64,000 nucleotides of DNA, taken from positions 1,055,150 through 1,119,149 of the forward strand of contig MKVX01000018.1 of NCBI GenBank assembly GCA_001899255.1. The letters are read 5' to 3'. Under the pieces are notes generated by a model. That model saw only the letters and a list, made by a program, of their open reading frames with translations. It was not told the DNA's origin and did no database searches. The position numbers were made by a program, and so were the translations under genes. The first letter of the stretch is position 1, and each line of letters begins with the position of its first letter. The stretch is from Rhizobiales bacterium 62-47. Lineage in GTDB: Bacteria > Pseudomonadota > Alphaproteobacteria > Rhizobiales > Xanthobacteraceae. Shown here one piece after another: positions 12,387 through 21,657 of this stretch.

Positions 12387-12707
12387 CGGTCAAATCTCGC
12401 GGCCAGATCCATGGTGTTGCGCTAGCAGAGCCCGCCGCCGGGCTCAAGAACGTTGACCGCGACACTTCGAACCGCCGAATTGCGCGTTTGCGTCACGGTT
12501 GCGACAGCGCGTCGGCCACTTTATGATGGCTTATCAATTCGGTGACGCCCTGCGGACGCCTTCAGGCGACGTGGAATGGCGGTTCATGTCAGGACAAGCT
12601 TTTGGCCGCCGCGCCGGGCAATGGACCTGGCGTTGGGCTCCTGTCCACGACGCGGAAACCAGCCTGCGGGGCTCTCGCCGATTCCCTCCTGCAAATAAGA
12701 TGGTCCT
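12387..12707. other. Gene-free divergent region between tpiA and ppiD
   Basis: 321 bp with no convincing gene. It must hold the promoters of tpiA (minus) and ppiD (plus), but I could not assign clear -35/-10 pairs. The only structure seen is a small hairpin, GAGCCC (12428–12433) with GGGCTC (12440–12445). Short open frames here have no coding character that I can recognise. Confidence 0.5.
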
Positions 12708-14612
12708 ATGCTTCGAGGAATACGCAACGCCTCATCGAACTGGCTCGGCAAAGCCATCATGACGCTGGTCATGGGCGTTCTGATTATCAGCTTCGGTGTG
12801 TGGGGCATCGGCGACATCTTCAAAGGCTTCGGCAAATCGACGGTGGCGTCGATCGGCCACACCGAGATTTCGACCGAGCAGTTCCGCCAGATCTATACTG
12901 ATCGGCTGCAGCAGATCAGCCGCCAGGTCGGCCGACCGCTGACGCCGGATCAGGCCCGCGCATTCGGGCTGGATCGCCAGGTGCTGCAGCAGGTGGTCGC
13001 GGAGACCACGCTGGACGAAGCCGCGTATCGCCTCGGCTTGCAGCAGTCCACCGACGACATCATGAAGCAGATCTACAACGATCCGAACTTCAAGGGACCG
13101 AATGGCGCGTTCGATCCGAACCGTTTCGCGCAACTGATCCGGCAGGCCGGGTTCAGCGAGCAGCGCTATATCGCCGAACAGCGCAAGGTATCGCTGCGCC
13201 GCCAGATCGCCGGCACCATTTCCGCCGGAGTCGCTCCTTCGACCACCCTGCTGGACGCGCTGAGCCGCTTCCAGAACGAGCAGCGCTCGATCGAATACGT
13301 CAAGCTTGGCGCCGCGCAGGCCGGCACCATCGAGACGCCGACGCCCGAAGCGCTGAACACCTATTACGACGAACACAAGGTGCAGTTCCGGGCGCCCGAA
13401 TATCGCAAGATTTCGTTCCTGGTCATGACACCGGACGAACTGGCGAAGTGGGCGACGGTCTCCGACGACGACGCCAGAAAGGTGTTCGAGGAACGCAAGG
13501 ACAAGTACGCCACGCCGGAGAAGCGCGAAGTCTCGCAGATCGTATTTCCGAATGCGGAAGATGCCAAGGCCGCGCGCGACCGCCTCAGCGGCGGATTGTC
13601 GTTCGACGATCTGGCCAAGGATCGCGGCCTGAAGCCGGCCGACGTCGATCTGGGTCTGGTCACCAAATCAGCGATCATCGACGCCAAGGTCGCCGATGCC
13701 GCCTTCACACTTGCGGCCAATGAAATCAGCCAGCCGATCCAGGGCACGTTCGGGTTTGTGCTGGTGAAGGTCGGCAAGATCGAGCCCGGCACGCAGGCCA
13801 GTTACGACAGCGTCGCAGCCGAACTGAAGCGAGAGATCGCGCTCGACCGCGCCAAGAAATCGGTGCAGGAACTGCACAACAAGATGGAAGACGAGCGCGG
13901 CGGCGGCGCCAGCGTCATCGAGGCAGCGCAAAAGCTTCACCTCAATGCAGTGACGGTCGAAGCCGTCGACCGCTCCGGTCGCGGCCCGGACGGCCAGCCC
14001 ATCACCTCGATCCCGCAGGGGCTCGATCTGGTCGCGCAGGCGTTCGGCAGCGACGTCGGCGTCGATAACGAAACTATCTCTTTCAACGGCGGCTACGTCT
14101 GGTTCGACGTGCTCGGTGTGACGCCATCGCGCGAGCGCAAGCTCGACGAGGTCAAGGATCAACTCGAAACCCGCTGGCGCGCCGATCAGATCACCACCCG
14201 ACTGCGCGCCAAGGCCACCGACATGGTGCAGAAACTGTCCAGCGGCACCAAGCTCGCGGACGAAGCAGCCAGCGCCGGCCTCAAGGTGGAGACGGCAGCC
14301 TCGTTCAAGCGCGGGGCGACGGTCGCCGGCCTGCCGGGAAGCATCGTCGAAGCCGCCTTCCGCACCGCCAAGGACGGTGCTGGCCAGGGCGAAGGCGCCA
14401 ACAATGCGGAATGGGTCGTATTTCGTGTCACCGACATCATCGATCCGCCGGTCGATCTCGCATCGGACGACACCAAGAAGCTCAAGGCCAACCTTGATCG
14501 CGCGCTGGCGGACGAATTGGTCGGCCAGTATGTCGTGAAGATGGAGTCAGATGTCGGCGTCACCATCAATCAGGCTGCCGTGGCGCAAATCACCGGTGCG
14601 GCGAACAATTAA
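12708..14612 (+). CDS. ppiD: SurA-N/PpiC-type peptidylprolyl isomerase (PpiD-like membrane-anchored foldase)
   Basis: A 634-residue periplasmic folding factor. A short cytoplasmic N-terminus (MLRGIRNASSNWLGK) leads into one membrane anchor (about residues 17–36, MTLVMGVLIISFGVWGIG). A SurA-like chaperone segment follows with repeated VxIGxxEIS/EQFRQ-type sequence, then a parvulin-like domain in the region of about residues 250–360 (KREVSQIVFPNAEDAKAA, GLVTKS, ISQPIQGTFGFVLVKV). It helps outer-membrane and secreted proteins leave the Sec translocon, which fits its place near secG. The first gene of the plus-strand run that continues to lexA, although a 117-bp gap separates it from trpD. Confidence 0.88.
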   Translation: MLRGIRNASSNWLGKAIMTLVMGVLIISFGVWGIGDIFKGFGKSTVASIGHTEISTEQFRQIYTDRLQQISRQVGRPLTPDQARAFGLDRQVLQQVVAETTLDEAAYRLGLQQSTDDIMKQIYNDPNFKGPNGAFDPNRFAQLIRQAGFSEQRYIAEQRKVSLRRQIAGTISAGVAPSTTLLDALSRFQNEQRSIEYVKLGAAQAGTIETPTPEALNTYYDEHKVQFRAPEYRKISFLVMTPDELAKWATVSDDDARKVFEERKDKYATPEKREVSQIVFPNAEDAKAARDRLSGGLSFDDLAKDRGLKPADVDLGLVTKSAIIDAKVADAAFTLAANEISQPIQGTFGFVLVKVGKIEPGTQASYDSVAAELKREIALDRAKKSVQELHNKMEDERGGGASVIEAAQKLHLNAVTVEAVDRSGRGPDGQPITSIPQGLDLVAQAFGSDVGVDNETISFNGGYVWFDVLGVTPSRERKLDEVKDQLETRWRADQITTRLRAKATDMVQKLSSGTKLADEAASAGLKVETAASFKRGATVAGLPGSIVEAAFRTAKDGAGQGEGANNAEWVVFRVTDIIDPPVDLASDDTKKLKANLDRALADELVGQYVVKMESDVGVTINQAAVAQITGAANN

Positions 14613-14640
14613 AGTGGGATGATATGAGTTCGATCCATCG

Positions 14641-14668
14641 TTTGTCTTCGTCACTGCTCGCAATGACG
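14641..14668. repeat. REP-like extragenic sequence between ppiD and trpD
   Basis: Read on the minus strand, this begins CGTCATTGCGAGC and continues with a GACGAAG element. It resembles short intergenic repeats that I associate with genomes of the Bradyrhizobium group. Only one copy is visible in the window, so its repeat nature is inferred from recall, not from the sequence itself. Confidence 0.3.
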
Positions 14669-14729
14669 CCGGGCGAACGTTGATCTATAAATTCATCGGA
14701 ATCCGAGCCCGCCAAACTGAAAGCATTCG

Positions 14730-15743
14730 ATGGACGACCTGAAATCTATCATCGCCAAAGTCGCCACCGGCGCCAGCCTGACCCGTGACGAAGCCGCCAA
14801 CGCGTTCGACCGCATGATGTCCGGCGAGGCAACCCCGTCGCAGCTCGGCGGCATCCTGATGGCGCTGCGGGTGCGCGGCGAAACCGTCGACGAGATTACC
14901 GGTGCGGTCACGGCGATGCGCGCCAAGATGCTGCGCGTCAAGGCACCGGACGATGCCGTCGATATCGTCGGCACCGGCGGCGACGGCTCCGGTTCGGTGA
15001 ACGTTTCGACCTGCGCTTCCTTCATCGTCGCCGGCGCGGGCGTGCCGGTGGCCAAGCACGGCAATCGCGCACTGTCGTCGAAATCCGGCGCCGCCGACGT
15101 GCTGGCCGCGCTCGGCGTCAAGCTCGACCTGACACCGGATCAGGTGTCGCGCTGCGTGCAGCAAGCCGGCATCGGCTTCATGTTCGCCCCCGCGCATCAC
15201 CCGGCGATGAAGAACGTCGGCCCGACGCGGGTCGAGCTGGCCACGCGCACCATCTTCAATCTGCTCGGTCCGCTGTCCAATCCGGCCGGCGTCAAACGGC
15301 AGATGGTCGGCGTGTTCTCGCGCCAATGGGTGCAGCCGCTGGCGCAGGTGCTGAAGAACCTCGGCGCGGAATCGATCTGGGTGGTGCACGGCTCCGACGG
15401 ACTCGACGAGATCACCCTCACCGGTCCGACATTCGTCACAGCACTTGAAGGTGGCAATATCCGCTCGTTCGAGATCACGCCGGACGACGCCGGCCTGCCC
15501 CGCGCCAGCGGCGAATCGCTCAAGGGTGGCGACGCCGCCGCCAATGCGGTGTCGCTGAGCGGCGTGCTCGAGGGCAAGCCCGGTGCGTTCCGCGATGTCG
15601 CGCTGCTCAATGCGGCGGCGGCGCTGATCGTCGCCGGACGCGCCAAGGACCTTAAGGAAGGCGTTGCCATCGGCACCAAGTCGCTCGACAGCGGCGCTGC
15701 AGCCGAGCGGCTGGCGCGCTTGATCACTGTATCCAATTCGTGA
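14730..15743 (+). CDS. trpD: Anthranilate phosphoribosyltransferase
   Basis: A 337-residue tryptophan-pathway enzyme joining anthranilate to PRPP. The PRPP loop [14 protein letters not shown] lies at residues 81–94. [17 protein letters not shown] and the [12 protein letters not shown] segment complete the active site. It is separate from the TrpG glutaminase, as usual outside enterics. trpC follows after 17 bp, and moaC/moeA complete the group. Confidence 0.97.
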   Translation: MDDLKSIIAKVATGASLTRDEAANAFDRMMSGEATPSQLGGILMALRVRGETVDEITGAVTAMRAKMLRVKAPDDAVDIVGTGGDGSGSVNVSTCASFIVAGAGVPVAKHGNRALSSKSGAADVLAALGVKLDLTPDQVSRCVQQAGIGFMFAPAHHPAMKNVGPTRVELATRTIFNLLGPLSNPAGVKRQMVGVFSRQWVQPLAQVLKNLGAESIWVVHGSDGLDEITLTGPTFVTALEGGNIRSFEITPDDAGLPRASGESLKGGDAAANAVSLSGVLEGKPGAFRDVALLNAAAALIVAGRAKDLKEGVAIGTKSLDSGAAAERLARLITVSNS

Positions 15744-15760
15744 GGCCTAAGGCATCGATC

Positions 15761-16582
15761 ATGTCCGACATCCTGACCAAGATCGAAGCCTACAAGCGCG
15801 AGGAGATTGCCGCCGCCAAGCGTGCGCGGCCGGTCGCTGAAGTCGAACAGGCGGCCAAGGCCGCAAGCGCGCCGCGCGGCTTTCTGAAGGCGCTGCGGAC
15901 TAAGCTTGCGCAGGGTCAGTACGCCTTGATTGCCGAGATCAAGAAGGCCTCGCCGTCGAAGGGCCTGATCCGGGCCGACTTCGATCCGCCTGCGCTGGCG
16001 CGCGCCTATGAGGCCGGCGGCGCGGCCTGCCTGTCGGTGCTGACCGACACTCCGTCGTTTCAGGGCCATCTCGATTTCATGGTTGCCGCTCGTGCCGCGA
16101 CGTCGTTGCCGGTGCTGCGCAAGGACTTCATGTTCGATCCCTATCAGGTGATCGAAGCCCGCGCCCATGGCGCCGATTGCATCCTCATCATCATGGCGGC
16201 GCTGAACGATGCCGATGCGCGCACGATCGAAGATACCGCGCTTGCGCTTGGCATGGACGTGCTGCTGGAAGTGCACGACGCCGCCGAACTCGAGCGCGCG
16301 CTGCGGCTGCGTTCGCCGATGATCGGCATTAACAACCGCAATCTGCGCACCTTCGAAACGACGCTGGCGACCAGCGAACAACTTGCCAGGAATATTCCAG
16401 CCGACCGCCTGATCGTCGGCGAGAGCGGCATCTTCACGCCGGACGATCTGCAGACCCTTGCGCGCGTCGGCATCGAAACCTTCCTGGTCGGCGAAAGCCT
16501 GATGCGGCAGGCGGACGTGACCGCTGCGACGCGCACGCTGCTGGCACGCCATGGCGCGCCACGCGCCGCCGGAGCGCGCTGA
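15761..16582 (+). CDS. trpC: Indole-3-glycerol phosphate synthase
   Basis: A 273-residue (beta/alpha)8 enzyme that cyclises CdRP to indoleglycerol phosphate. The signature [13 protein letters not shown], the lysine in [12 protein letters not shown], and the [10 protein letters not shown] and [10 protein letters not shown] segments are present. Monofunctional, not fused to TrpF. The start at ATG 15761 ([12 protein letters not shown]) was preferred over an upstream in-frame Met seven codons earlier, which overlaps the trpD stop. moaC follows after 4 bp, so the three genes are very probably co-transcribed. Confidence 0.97.
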   Translation: MSDILTKIEAYKREEIAAAKRARPVAEVEQAAKAASAPRGFLKALRTKLAQGQYALIAEIKKASPSKGLIRADFDPPALARAYEAGGAACLSVLTDTPSFQGHLDFMVAARAATSLPVLRKDFMFDPYQVIEARAHGADCILIIMAALNDADARTIEDTALALGMDVLLEVHDAAELERALRLRSPMIGINNRNLRTFETTLATSEQLARNIPADRLIVGESGIFTPDDLQTLARVGIETFLVGESLMRQADVTAATRTLLARHGAPRAAGAR

Positions 16583-16586
16583 CATC

Positions 16587-17105
16587 ATGGCGCGAAAGCA
16601 ATCGAAGGCAGGCACCAAGCTCACCCACATCGACAGCAAGGGCGAAGCCCGCATGGTCGATGTCTCGGCCAAGCCCGCAACGGAACGCGTCGCCGTAGCC
16701 GAAGGCTGCGTCGTGATGAGCAAGGCGACGCTCGACCTCATCGTCAAGGGGGACGCCGCCAAGGGCGACGTACTCGGCACCGCGCGCATCGCCGGCATCA
16801 TGGCCGCCAAGCGCACATCCGAACTGATTCCGCTGTGCCATCCGCTGGCGCTGTCCAAGGTGACGCTGGACATCACCCCGGACGCCAGCCTGCCCGGCTG
16901 CCGTTTGCGCGCGACGGTCAAGGTCACCGGCCCCACCGGCGTCGAGATGGAAGCGCTGACCGCAGTCTCGGTCGGCTGCCTCACGGTCTACGACATGATC
17001 AAGGCGGTCGAGCGCGGCGTGCGTATCGAAGGCATCCATCTGGTGGAAAAGCTCGGCGGCAAGTCCGGCCACTATCGCGCGCCGAAAAGCAGGAGCGGCA
17101 AATGA
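16587..17105 (+). CDS. moaC: Cyclic pyranopterin monophosphate synthase
   Basis: A 172-residue enzyme of molybdenum cofactor synthesis (with MoaA it makes cPMP from GTP). [19 protein letters not shown] opens the protein. [12 protein letters not shown] and [28 protein letters not shown] form the active-site region with the conserved lysine/aspartate pair downstream. Start chosen at ATG 16587, after the trpC stop; a Met 12 codons upstream lies inside trpC. Grouped with moeA. Confidence 0.97.
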   Translation: MARKQSKAGTKLTHIDSKGEARMVDVSAKPATERVAVAEGCVVMSKATLDLIVKGDAAKGDVLGTARIAGIMAAKRTSELIPLCHPLALSKVTLDITPDASLPGCRLRATVKVTGPTGVEMEALTAVSVGCLTVYDMIKAVERGVRIEGIHLVEKLGGKSGHYRAPKSRSGK

Positions 17106-17136
17106 GTCTCGTGCGCCATGTCTGCCGGAGCGCATC

Positions 17137-18348
17137 ATGGCGCTGATGCCCGCCGCCGAAGCGCTGGCCGCGATCCTCTCCGGCGTTACCGCACTGCCCG
17201 AGGAAACGGTAGCACTGCCCGCCGCACATCATCGCGTGCTGGCGCGCGATCTTGCGGCACGGCGGACGCAGCCGCCCGAAGATATGTCGGCGATGGATGG
17301 CTACGCCGTGCGCGCCGCCGACGTCGCGACGATTCCGGCGCGACTGACCGTTGTCGGCGAAGCCGCCGCCGGACGGCCCTGGGATCAAACACTGCAAGCG
17401 GGACAAGCGGTGCGGATCTTCACCGGCGGCGTCATACCCACCGGCGCCGACGCCGTGGTGATTCAGGAAAACACCGCACGCGACGGCGACATCGTCATTG
17501 TCAACGAAGCGTCGAAAGTCGGCCGCAACATCCGTTTCGCCGGCATCGACTTCCGCGAAGGCGACGTGCTGCTTCCCGCCGGCCGCCGTCTCTCGGACCG
17601 CAATCTCTCGCTTGCCGCCAGCATGAACTATCCGGAGATTCCGGTGCGGCGCCGTCCGCGCGTCGCGGTGCTGGCAACCGGCGACGAACTGGTGCCGCCG
17701 GGTTCGACGCCCGGACCGGGGCAGATCATCCTTTCCAACGGCTTCGCGCTGCGCGCGCTGGCAGAAAACGAAGGCGCCGAGACGATCGATCTCGGCATCG
17801 CGGCCGATACCATCGAGTCCACCACCGCGGCGATCCGTGCCGCCCGCGACAGTGCTGCCGACATTCTCATCAGCACCGGAGGCGCATCGGTCGGCGATCA
17901 CGACCTGATGAACGTCGCGCTGACGGCCGAAGGCGTCGAGATGGCGTTCTGGAAGATCGCGCTGCGCCCCGGCAAGCCGATGATGCATGGCCGCCTCGGA
18001 CCAATGCGCGTGATCGGCCTGCCCGGCAACCCGGTGTCGTCCTACGTCTGCGCCTTCCTGTTCATGGTGCCGTTGATTCGTGCCCTTTCCGGCCGGACCG
18101 ATGTCCATCACACCATCGAACACGCCGTTGTCGGCAAGGATCTCGCCGCCAACGATCAACGGCAGGACTATCTTCGCGCGCGCCTCGACGTGCGCGACGA
18201 CGGCGTCACCGTCGCGACGCCCGTGAACCATCAGGACAGTTCGCTGCTGGCCAATCTCTCTGTGGCGCAGGGACTTCTCATCCGTGCGCCGCATGCCGCA
18301 GCCGCCGCTGCCGGCTCGACATGCCCGTTCATACGGTTGCCCGGCTAA
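17137..18348 (+). CDS. moeA: Molybdopterin molybdenumtransferase
   Basis: A 403-residue enzyme inserting molybdate into adenylylated molybdopterin. The substrate region PPEDMSAMDGYAVRA, RIFTGGVIPTGADAVV and the MoCF-domain motif STGGASVGDHD (about residues 246–256) are intact. GLPGNPVSSYV lies near the C-terminal third. A GGAG sits six bases before the ATG at 17137, supporting this start. It is the last gene of the trpDC–moaC–moeA run. lexA follows after 172 bp with its own operator. Confidence 0.96.
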   Translation: MALMPAAEALAAILSGVTALPEETVALPAAHHRVLARDLAARRTQPPEDMSAMDGYAVRAADVATIPARLTVVGEAAAGRPWDQTLQAGQAVRIFTGGVIPTGADAVVIQENTARDGDIVIVNEASKVGRNIRFAGIDFREGDVLLPAGRRLSDRNLSLAASMNYPEIPVRRRPRVAVLATGDELVPPGSTPGPGQIILSNGFALRALAENEGAETIDLGIAADTIESTTAAIRAARDSAADILISTGGASVGDHDLMNVALTAEGVEMAFWKIALRPGKPMMHGRLGPMRVIGLPGNPVSSYVCAFLFMVPLIRALSGRTDVHHTIEHAVVGKDLAANDQRQDYLRARLDVRDDGVTVATPVNHQDSSLLANLSVAQGLLIRAPHAAAAAAGSTCPFIRLPG

Positions 18349-18391
18349 TCGATTTCGAATTCCATCGTTGACCGAAAATTAAGGTATTGCG

Positions 18392-18406
18392 GAACACATA
18401 TGGAAC
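18392..18406 (+). promoter_or_regulatory. LexA operator (SOS box) of lexA
   Basis: An exact GAAC-N7-GAAC direct repeat, the alphaproteobacterial LexA binding site: GAAC at 18392–18395 and 18403–18406. It lies 115 bp before the lexA start and so predicts autoregulation. A second, imperfect GTTC-N7-GTTT lies at 18418–18432, where the last base of the second half fails. A clear -35/-10 pair could not be assigned. Confidence 0.85.
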
Positions 18407-18520
18407 ATATAGTGTCCGTTCATGATTTGTTTCGAATGCTTGTGTCTCAAATGGGATCGCCGGGCCAGCGGACAGGCTGGCTCCAGGCGGCAGGCAATTG
18501 ATACGGGGGATTAGACTGCG

Positions 18521-19219
18521 ATGCTGACACGCAAACAATTCGAGCTGTTGCGATTCATCAATGAGCGCCTGAAAGACACCGGCGTCCCCCCGTCCTTCGA
18601 CGAAATGAAGGATGCGCTCGACCTGCGCTCCAAATCCGGCATCCATCGGCTGATTACCGCGCTGGAAGAACGCGGCTTCATTCGCCGCCTGCCCAACCGC
18701 GCCCGCGCCATCGAGGTCATCAAGCTGCCGGAGACGGCGGCCAGCGGCAATGCCCGCCGCGGTTTCACGCCCAGCGTCATCGAAGGCAATCTCGGCAAGA
18801 TCCGCCCCTCCAGCGGTATGGAGAGCGATGGAGAAACCCCGGTCGCCGTCCCGGTGATGGGACGCATCGCGGCCGGTACGCCGATCGAGGCGCTGCAAAC
18901 GCGCAGCCACACCATCAGCGTGCCGCCCGACATGCTCGGCTCCGGTGAACATTACGCACTCGAGGTGCGCGGCGATTCGATGGTCGATGCCGGCATTCTC
19001 GATGGCGACATGGCGCTGATCCAACGCAACGACAGCGCGGACACTGGCGACATCGTCGTCGCCCTGATCGACGAGGAAGAGGCTACGCTGAAGCGCTTTC
19101 GCCGCCGCGGCGCGTCGATCGCGCTGGAACCCGCGAACACCGCTTACGAGGTCCGCATCCTGCCGCCGAACCGCGTACGCATTCAGGGCAAGCTGATCGG
19201 GCTGTACCGGCGTTATTGA
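18521..19219 (+). CDS. lexA: LexA repressor/autopeptidase
   Basis: A 232-residue SOS repressor. The N-terminal winged helix ([17 protein letters not shown], residues 1–65) binds operators. The C-terminal peptidase domain has the autocleavage Ala118–Gly119 bond in GRIAAGT, Ser153 in GDSMVDAG and Lys191 in EEATLKRF. RecA filaments trigger cleavage, which relieves repression. Besides its own operator at 18392, the window holds a double LexA operator at 49297–49329. It converges with comEC across an extragenic palindrome. Confidence 0.97.
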   Translation: MLTRKQFELLRFINERLKDTGVPPSFDEMKDALDLRSKSGIHRLITALEERGFIRRLPNRARAIEVIKLPETAASGNARRGFTPSVIEGNLGKIRPSSGMESDGETPVAVPVMGRIAAGTPIEALQTRSHTISVPPDMLGSGEHYALEVRGDSMVDAGILDGDMALIQRNDSADTGDIVVALIDEEEATLKRFRRRGASIALEPANTAYEVRILPPNRVRIQGKLIGLYRRY

Positions 19220-19238
19220 GCGAACCAAGCTCAAGAAC

Positions 19239-19270
19239 GTGGATGGCCAGGACGAGCCCGGCCATGACGG
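19239..19270. repeat. Extragenic palindromic repeat between lexA and comEC
   Basis: ATGGCCAGG (19243–19251) and CCCGGCCAT (19257–19265) form a hairpin with one mismatch around ACGAG, flanked by GTGG and GACGG. This matches a dispersed GGATGGCC…GGCCATGACG palindrome that I associate with Bradyrhizobium-group genomes. Standing between convergent genes, it could stop transcripts from both sides. No T-run follows it. Confidence 0.5.
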
Positions 19271-19302
19271 AGAATTAGCCAGCTCGCCTCCGGATATTCA
19301 CC

Positions 19303-21564
19303 TTAATCCTCTGCCTGCCGGTCGGCCTCCGAAGGTGTGGCATCGACCGAAGGCGTCCGTGGCGCGCGGACGGCAGCCGTACTGGATGCCACGCCGACTG
19401 CTGGCGACCACGGCCGGTTGACGCCCTCGGGCCGGATCGCGGTGATCTCGAAAGCCCGCCCCGTCCGATAGAGCGCCAGCGTGCCCTGCCGCCGCAATCG
19501 CTCCTGATCGATCACCAGCGCGGCGCAATCCGCCGGAGCCTGCCGCGAGGTGACGAGAACCGCTGTCCGCGCACAATCGTCCGCCAATGCCTCCGGCTGC
19601 AGGACCAGCGCCGCCAGCCTGCCGTCGGCCATTTCGACCACGCAGCCATCGGCATCGCACGACACCCCCTCGGAGAGCGCCGGATGCGCCGCGTCGCGGC
19701 TGTCGGCATCGCCCGCGAGCCATTCGCGGACGAGGAAGCTGTCCTTGCTCGCCCGCATCAGATGCAGGCGGCCTTCCCTGCCCCGCACGGCGACGTTGTG
19801 GCCGTCGCCGGACACCAACAGGTCCGGCTGCGGCACCAGCAACGCCCAGACCGTGGCGGCCGTCAGCGCCCCCGCGCCAGCCCAGCGCAGCGGCGTCCGC
19901 AATAGCCCGAGCAGCACGATGCCAGCCGTCGCCAGCAGCAGCGGGCCGGTTCCGAACGCCGCCATCCGCCCGATGGCGCCGGGCAGCGCGGCGACCCAGA
20001 CCGTCACCACGATCATCCAGTCGATGCCGAGCCCCATCAGGTTCCAGAACACGCCGTCGAGCCCGAACGGCATCGCCGCCAGCCCCAGCAGACCTGCGGG
20101 CATGACAATGCCGGACACCACCGGCATCGCCGCCAGATTGGCGAGCACGCCATAGGGCGTAATGCGATGGAAATGAAACGCCGCGTACGGCGTCGTCGCC
20201 AACCCGGCGACGAACGACGCCAGCGCCAGCATCATGATCTCGCGACCGCCCCACAACGCAGCGCGGGCCACCTGCGAATTGTCGGGTGACGCGAACATCT
20301 GCGGCATGCCGATCTGGATCAGCGCCACCAGCCCGAGCGTTGCAGCGAACGACATCTGGAAACTGGGATGCACCAGCGCTTCCGGCGCTATCGCCAGTAC
20401 GATCATCGCTGCAACGGCCAGCGTGCGAAATGTCACCGCGCGACGATCGACCATGATGGCGATCAGCACTACCGCGGTCATGAAGAACGAACGCTGCGTC
20501 GCCACTTCGGCACCCGACAGCAGCAGATAGAACGTCGCCGCGGCGAGCGCGGCCGCCGCCGACCACTTCTTGATCGGGAAGGTCACGGTCAGTCCGGGGA
20601 TCAGCGCCAGCAGCGCACGCACGGCGAAGAACACCACGCCGGCAACCACCGCCATGTGATAGCCGGAGATCGACAGCACGTGCCCGAGGCCGGAAATGAA
20701 CATCGCGTCGTTGACCGGCGCCGTGATGGCATCGCGCCGCCCGGTGAGGAGTGCCGTGGCAATGGCGCGATTGTCGCCACTCAGCACGGTGCGGATGCGG
20801 GCATCGATAGCATCACGCATGCCCTGCATCGCTGCGACGTAACGCAGCCGCCAGCCGCCGCTCTCCGGCGGATCGAGCGTCTTGATCGCGCCCATCGCAA
20901 ATCCGGACGCGCCGATGCCCTGAAAATACATGTCGCGCGCGAAGTCGTAGCTTCCGGGCCGTAGCGGCGACAACGGCGGCAACAGCCGCGCCTTCAACGC
21001 GACGAAGCTGCCGACCGCAGGCGCGGTGCCCTTGCGTACCGAGAGCCGCACCCGTTCAAGCTTCGTCGTCCCACGCGCGATATCCATTTGCGTCACGCGC
21101 AGCACGAAGCGATCGGTGCGCTCGCGCTCCTCATGAGTTTCGACAAAGCCTTTGAGCTCGGCTGAATAGATCGGTTGGGCCAGCACGACATGCGAGACGC
21201 GCGCCGTCTTCACCGACGCAACCGCGAAGCCTGCGACCGTCGCTGCCAGCATCGCCATCGCGGCGAAGGCCTGCCGGCGCCGCAGCAGAAACGCCGCAAC
21301 GCCGAGCCCGACGGCGATGATGGAGACCAGCCATGCGACGGGCTCGCGAGCGGCGGCGAAGTAGATTGCGATGCCGCCTCCGAAAGCGATGGGCAGCCAC
21401 GGCAGCAGGCGGCCGTCGCCAGCCTCCCGTCGCACCCATTCATGCAGCTTGCCGGTCGCCGACGGCCACGCACTCATGGCCCCGGCACTGTCGCCAAGGG
21501 GCCGTGCGCCGTCCTGTGTCGGCCAGGTTTGTGCCCTGGCTCTCCCTTTGCCCCGCTCCGCCAC
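19303..21564 (-). CDS. ComEC/Rec2-family DNA-uptake channel
   Basis: A 753-residue polytopic inner-membrane protein. N-terminal hydrophobic helices (about residues 40–110) are followed by an OB-like DUF4131 region (about 115–240) and the Competence domain (about 260–530), recognised by SGLGHVLSISGYHMAVVAG and repeated long helices. In transformable bacteria ComEC carries single-stranded DNA across the inner membrane. The C-terminal 200 residues are soluble, but the HxHxDH motif of the metallo-beta-lactamase nuclease domain is absent. The start at 21564 is the longest; a Met 29 codons downstream is also possible. Competence in this organism is not shown by the sequence. Converges with lexA. 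Confidence 0.85.
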   Translation of the reverse strand: MAERGKGRARAQTWPTQDGARPLGDSAGAMSAWPSATGKLHEWVRREAGDGRLLPWLPIAFGGGIAIYFAAAREPVAWLVSIIAVGLGVAAFLLRRRQAFAAMAMLAATVAGFAVASVKTARVSHVVLAQPIYSAELKGFVETHEERERTDRFVLRVTQMDIARGTTKLERVRLSVRKGTAPAVGSFVALKARLLPPLSPLRPGSYDFARDMYFQGIGASGFAMGAIKTLDPPESGGWRLRYVAAMQGMRDAIDARIRTVLSGDNRAIATALLTGRRDAITAPVNDAMFISGLGHVLSISGYHMAVVAGVVFFAVRALLALIPGLTVTFPIKKWSAAAALAAATFYLLLSGAEVATQRSFFMTAVVLIAIMVDRRAVTFRTLAVAAMIVLAIAPEALVHPSFQMSFAATLGLVALIQIGMPQMFASPDNSQVARAALWGGREIMMLALASFVAGLATTPYAAFHFHRITPYGVLANLAAMPVVSGIVMPAGLLGLAAMPFGLDGVFWNLMGLGIDWMIVVTVWVAALPGAIGRMAAFGTGPLLLATAGIVLLGLLRTPLRWAGAGALTAATVWALLVPQPDLLVSGDGHNVAVRGREGRLHLMRASKDSFLVREWLAGDADSRDAAHPALSEGVSCDADGCVVEMADGRLAALVLQPEALADDCARTAVLVTSRQAPADCAALVIDQERLRRQGTLALYRTGRAFEITAIRPEGVNRPWSPAVGVASSTAAVRAPRTPSVDATPSEADRQAED

Positions 21565-21657
21565 CGCGCGCGATCCTCAAACGCCCGGTCTCAGATTGGA
21601 GCAATTGGCGCGCGTCAGCAATAAGCGCGTAAAGCTATAGGGAACGACGCCCGAAAC

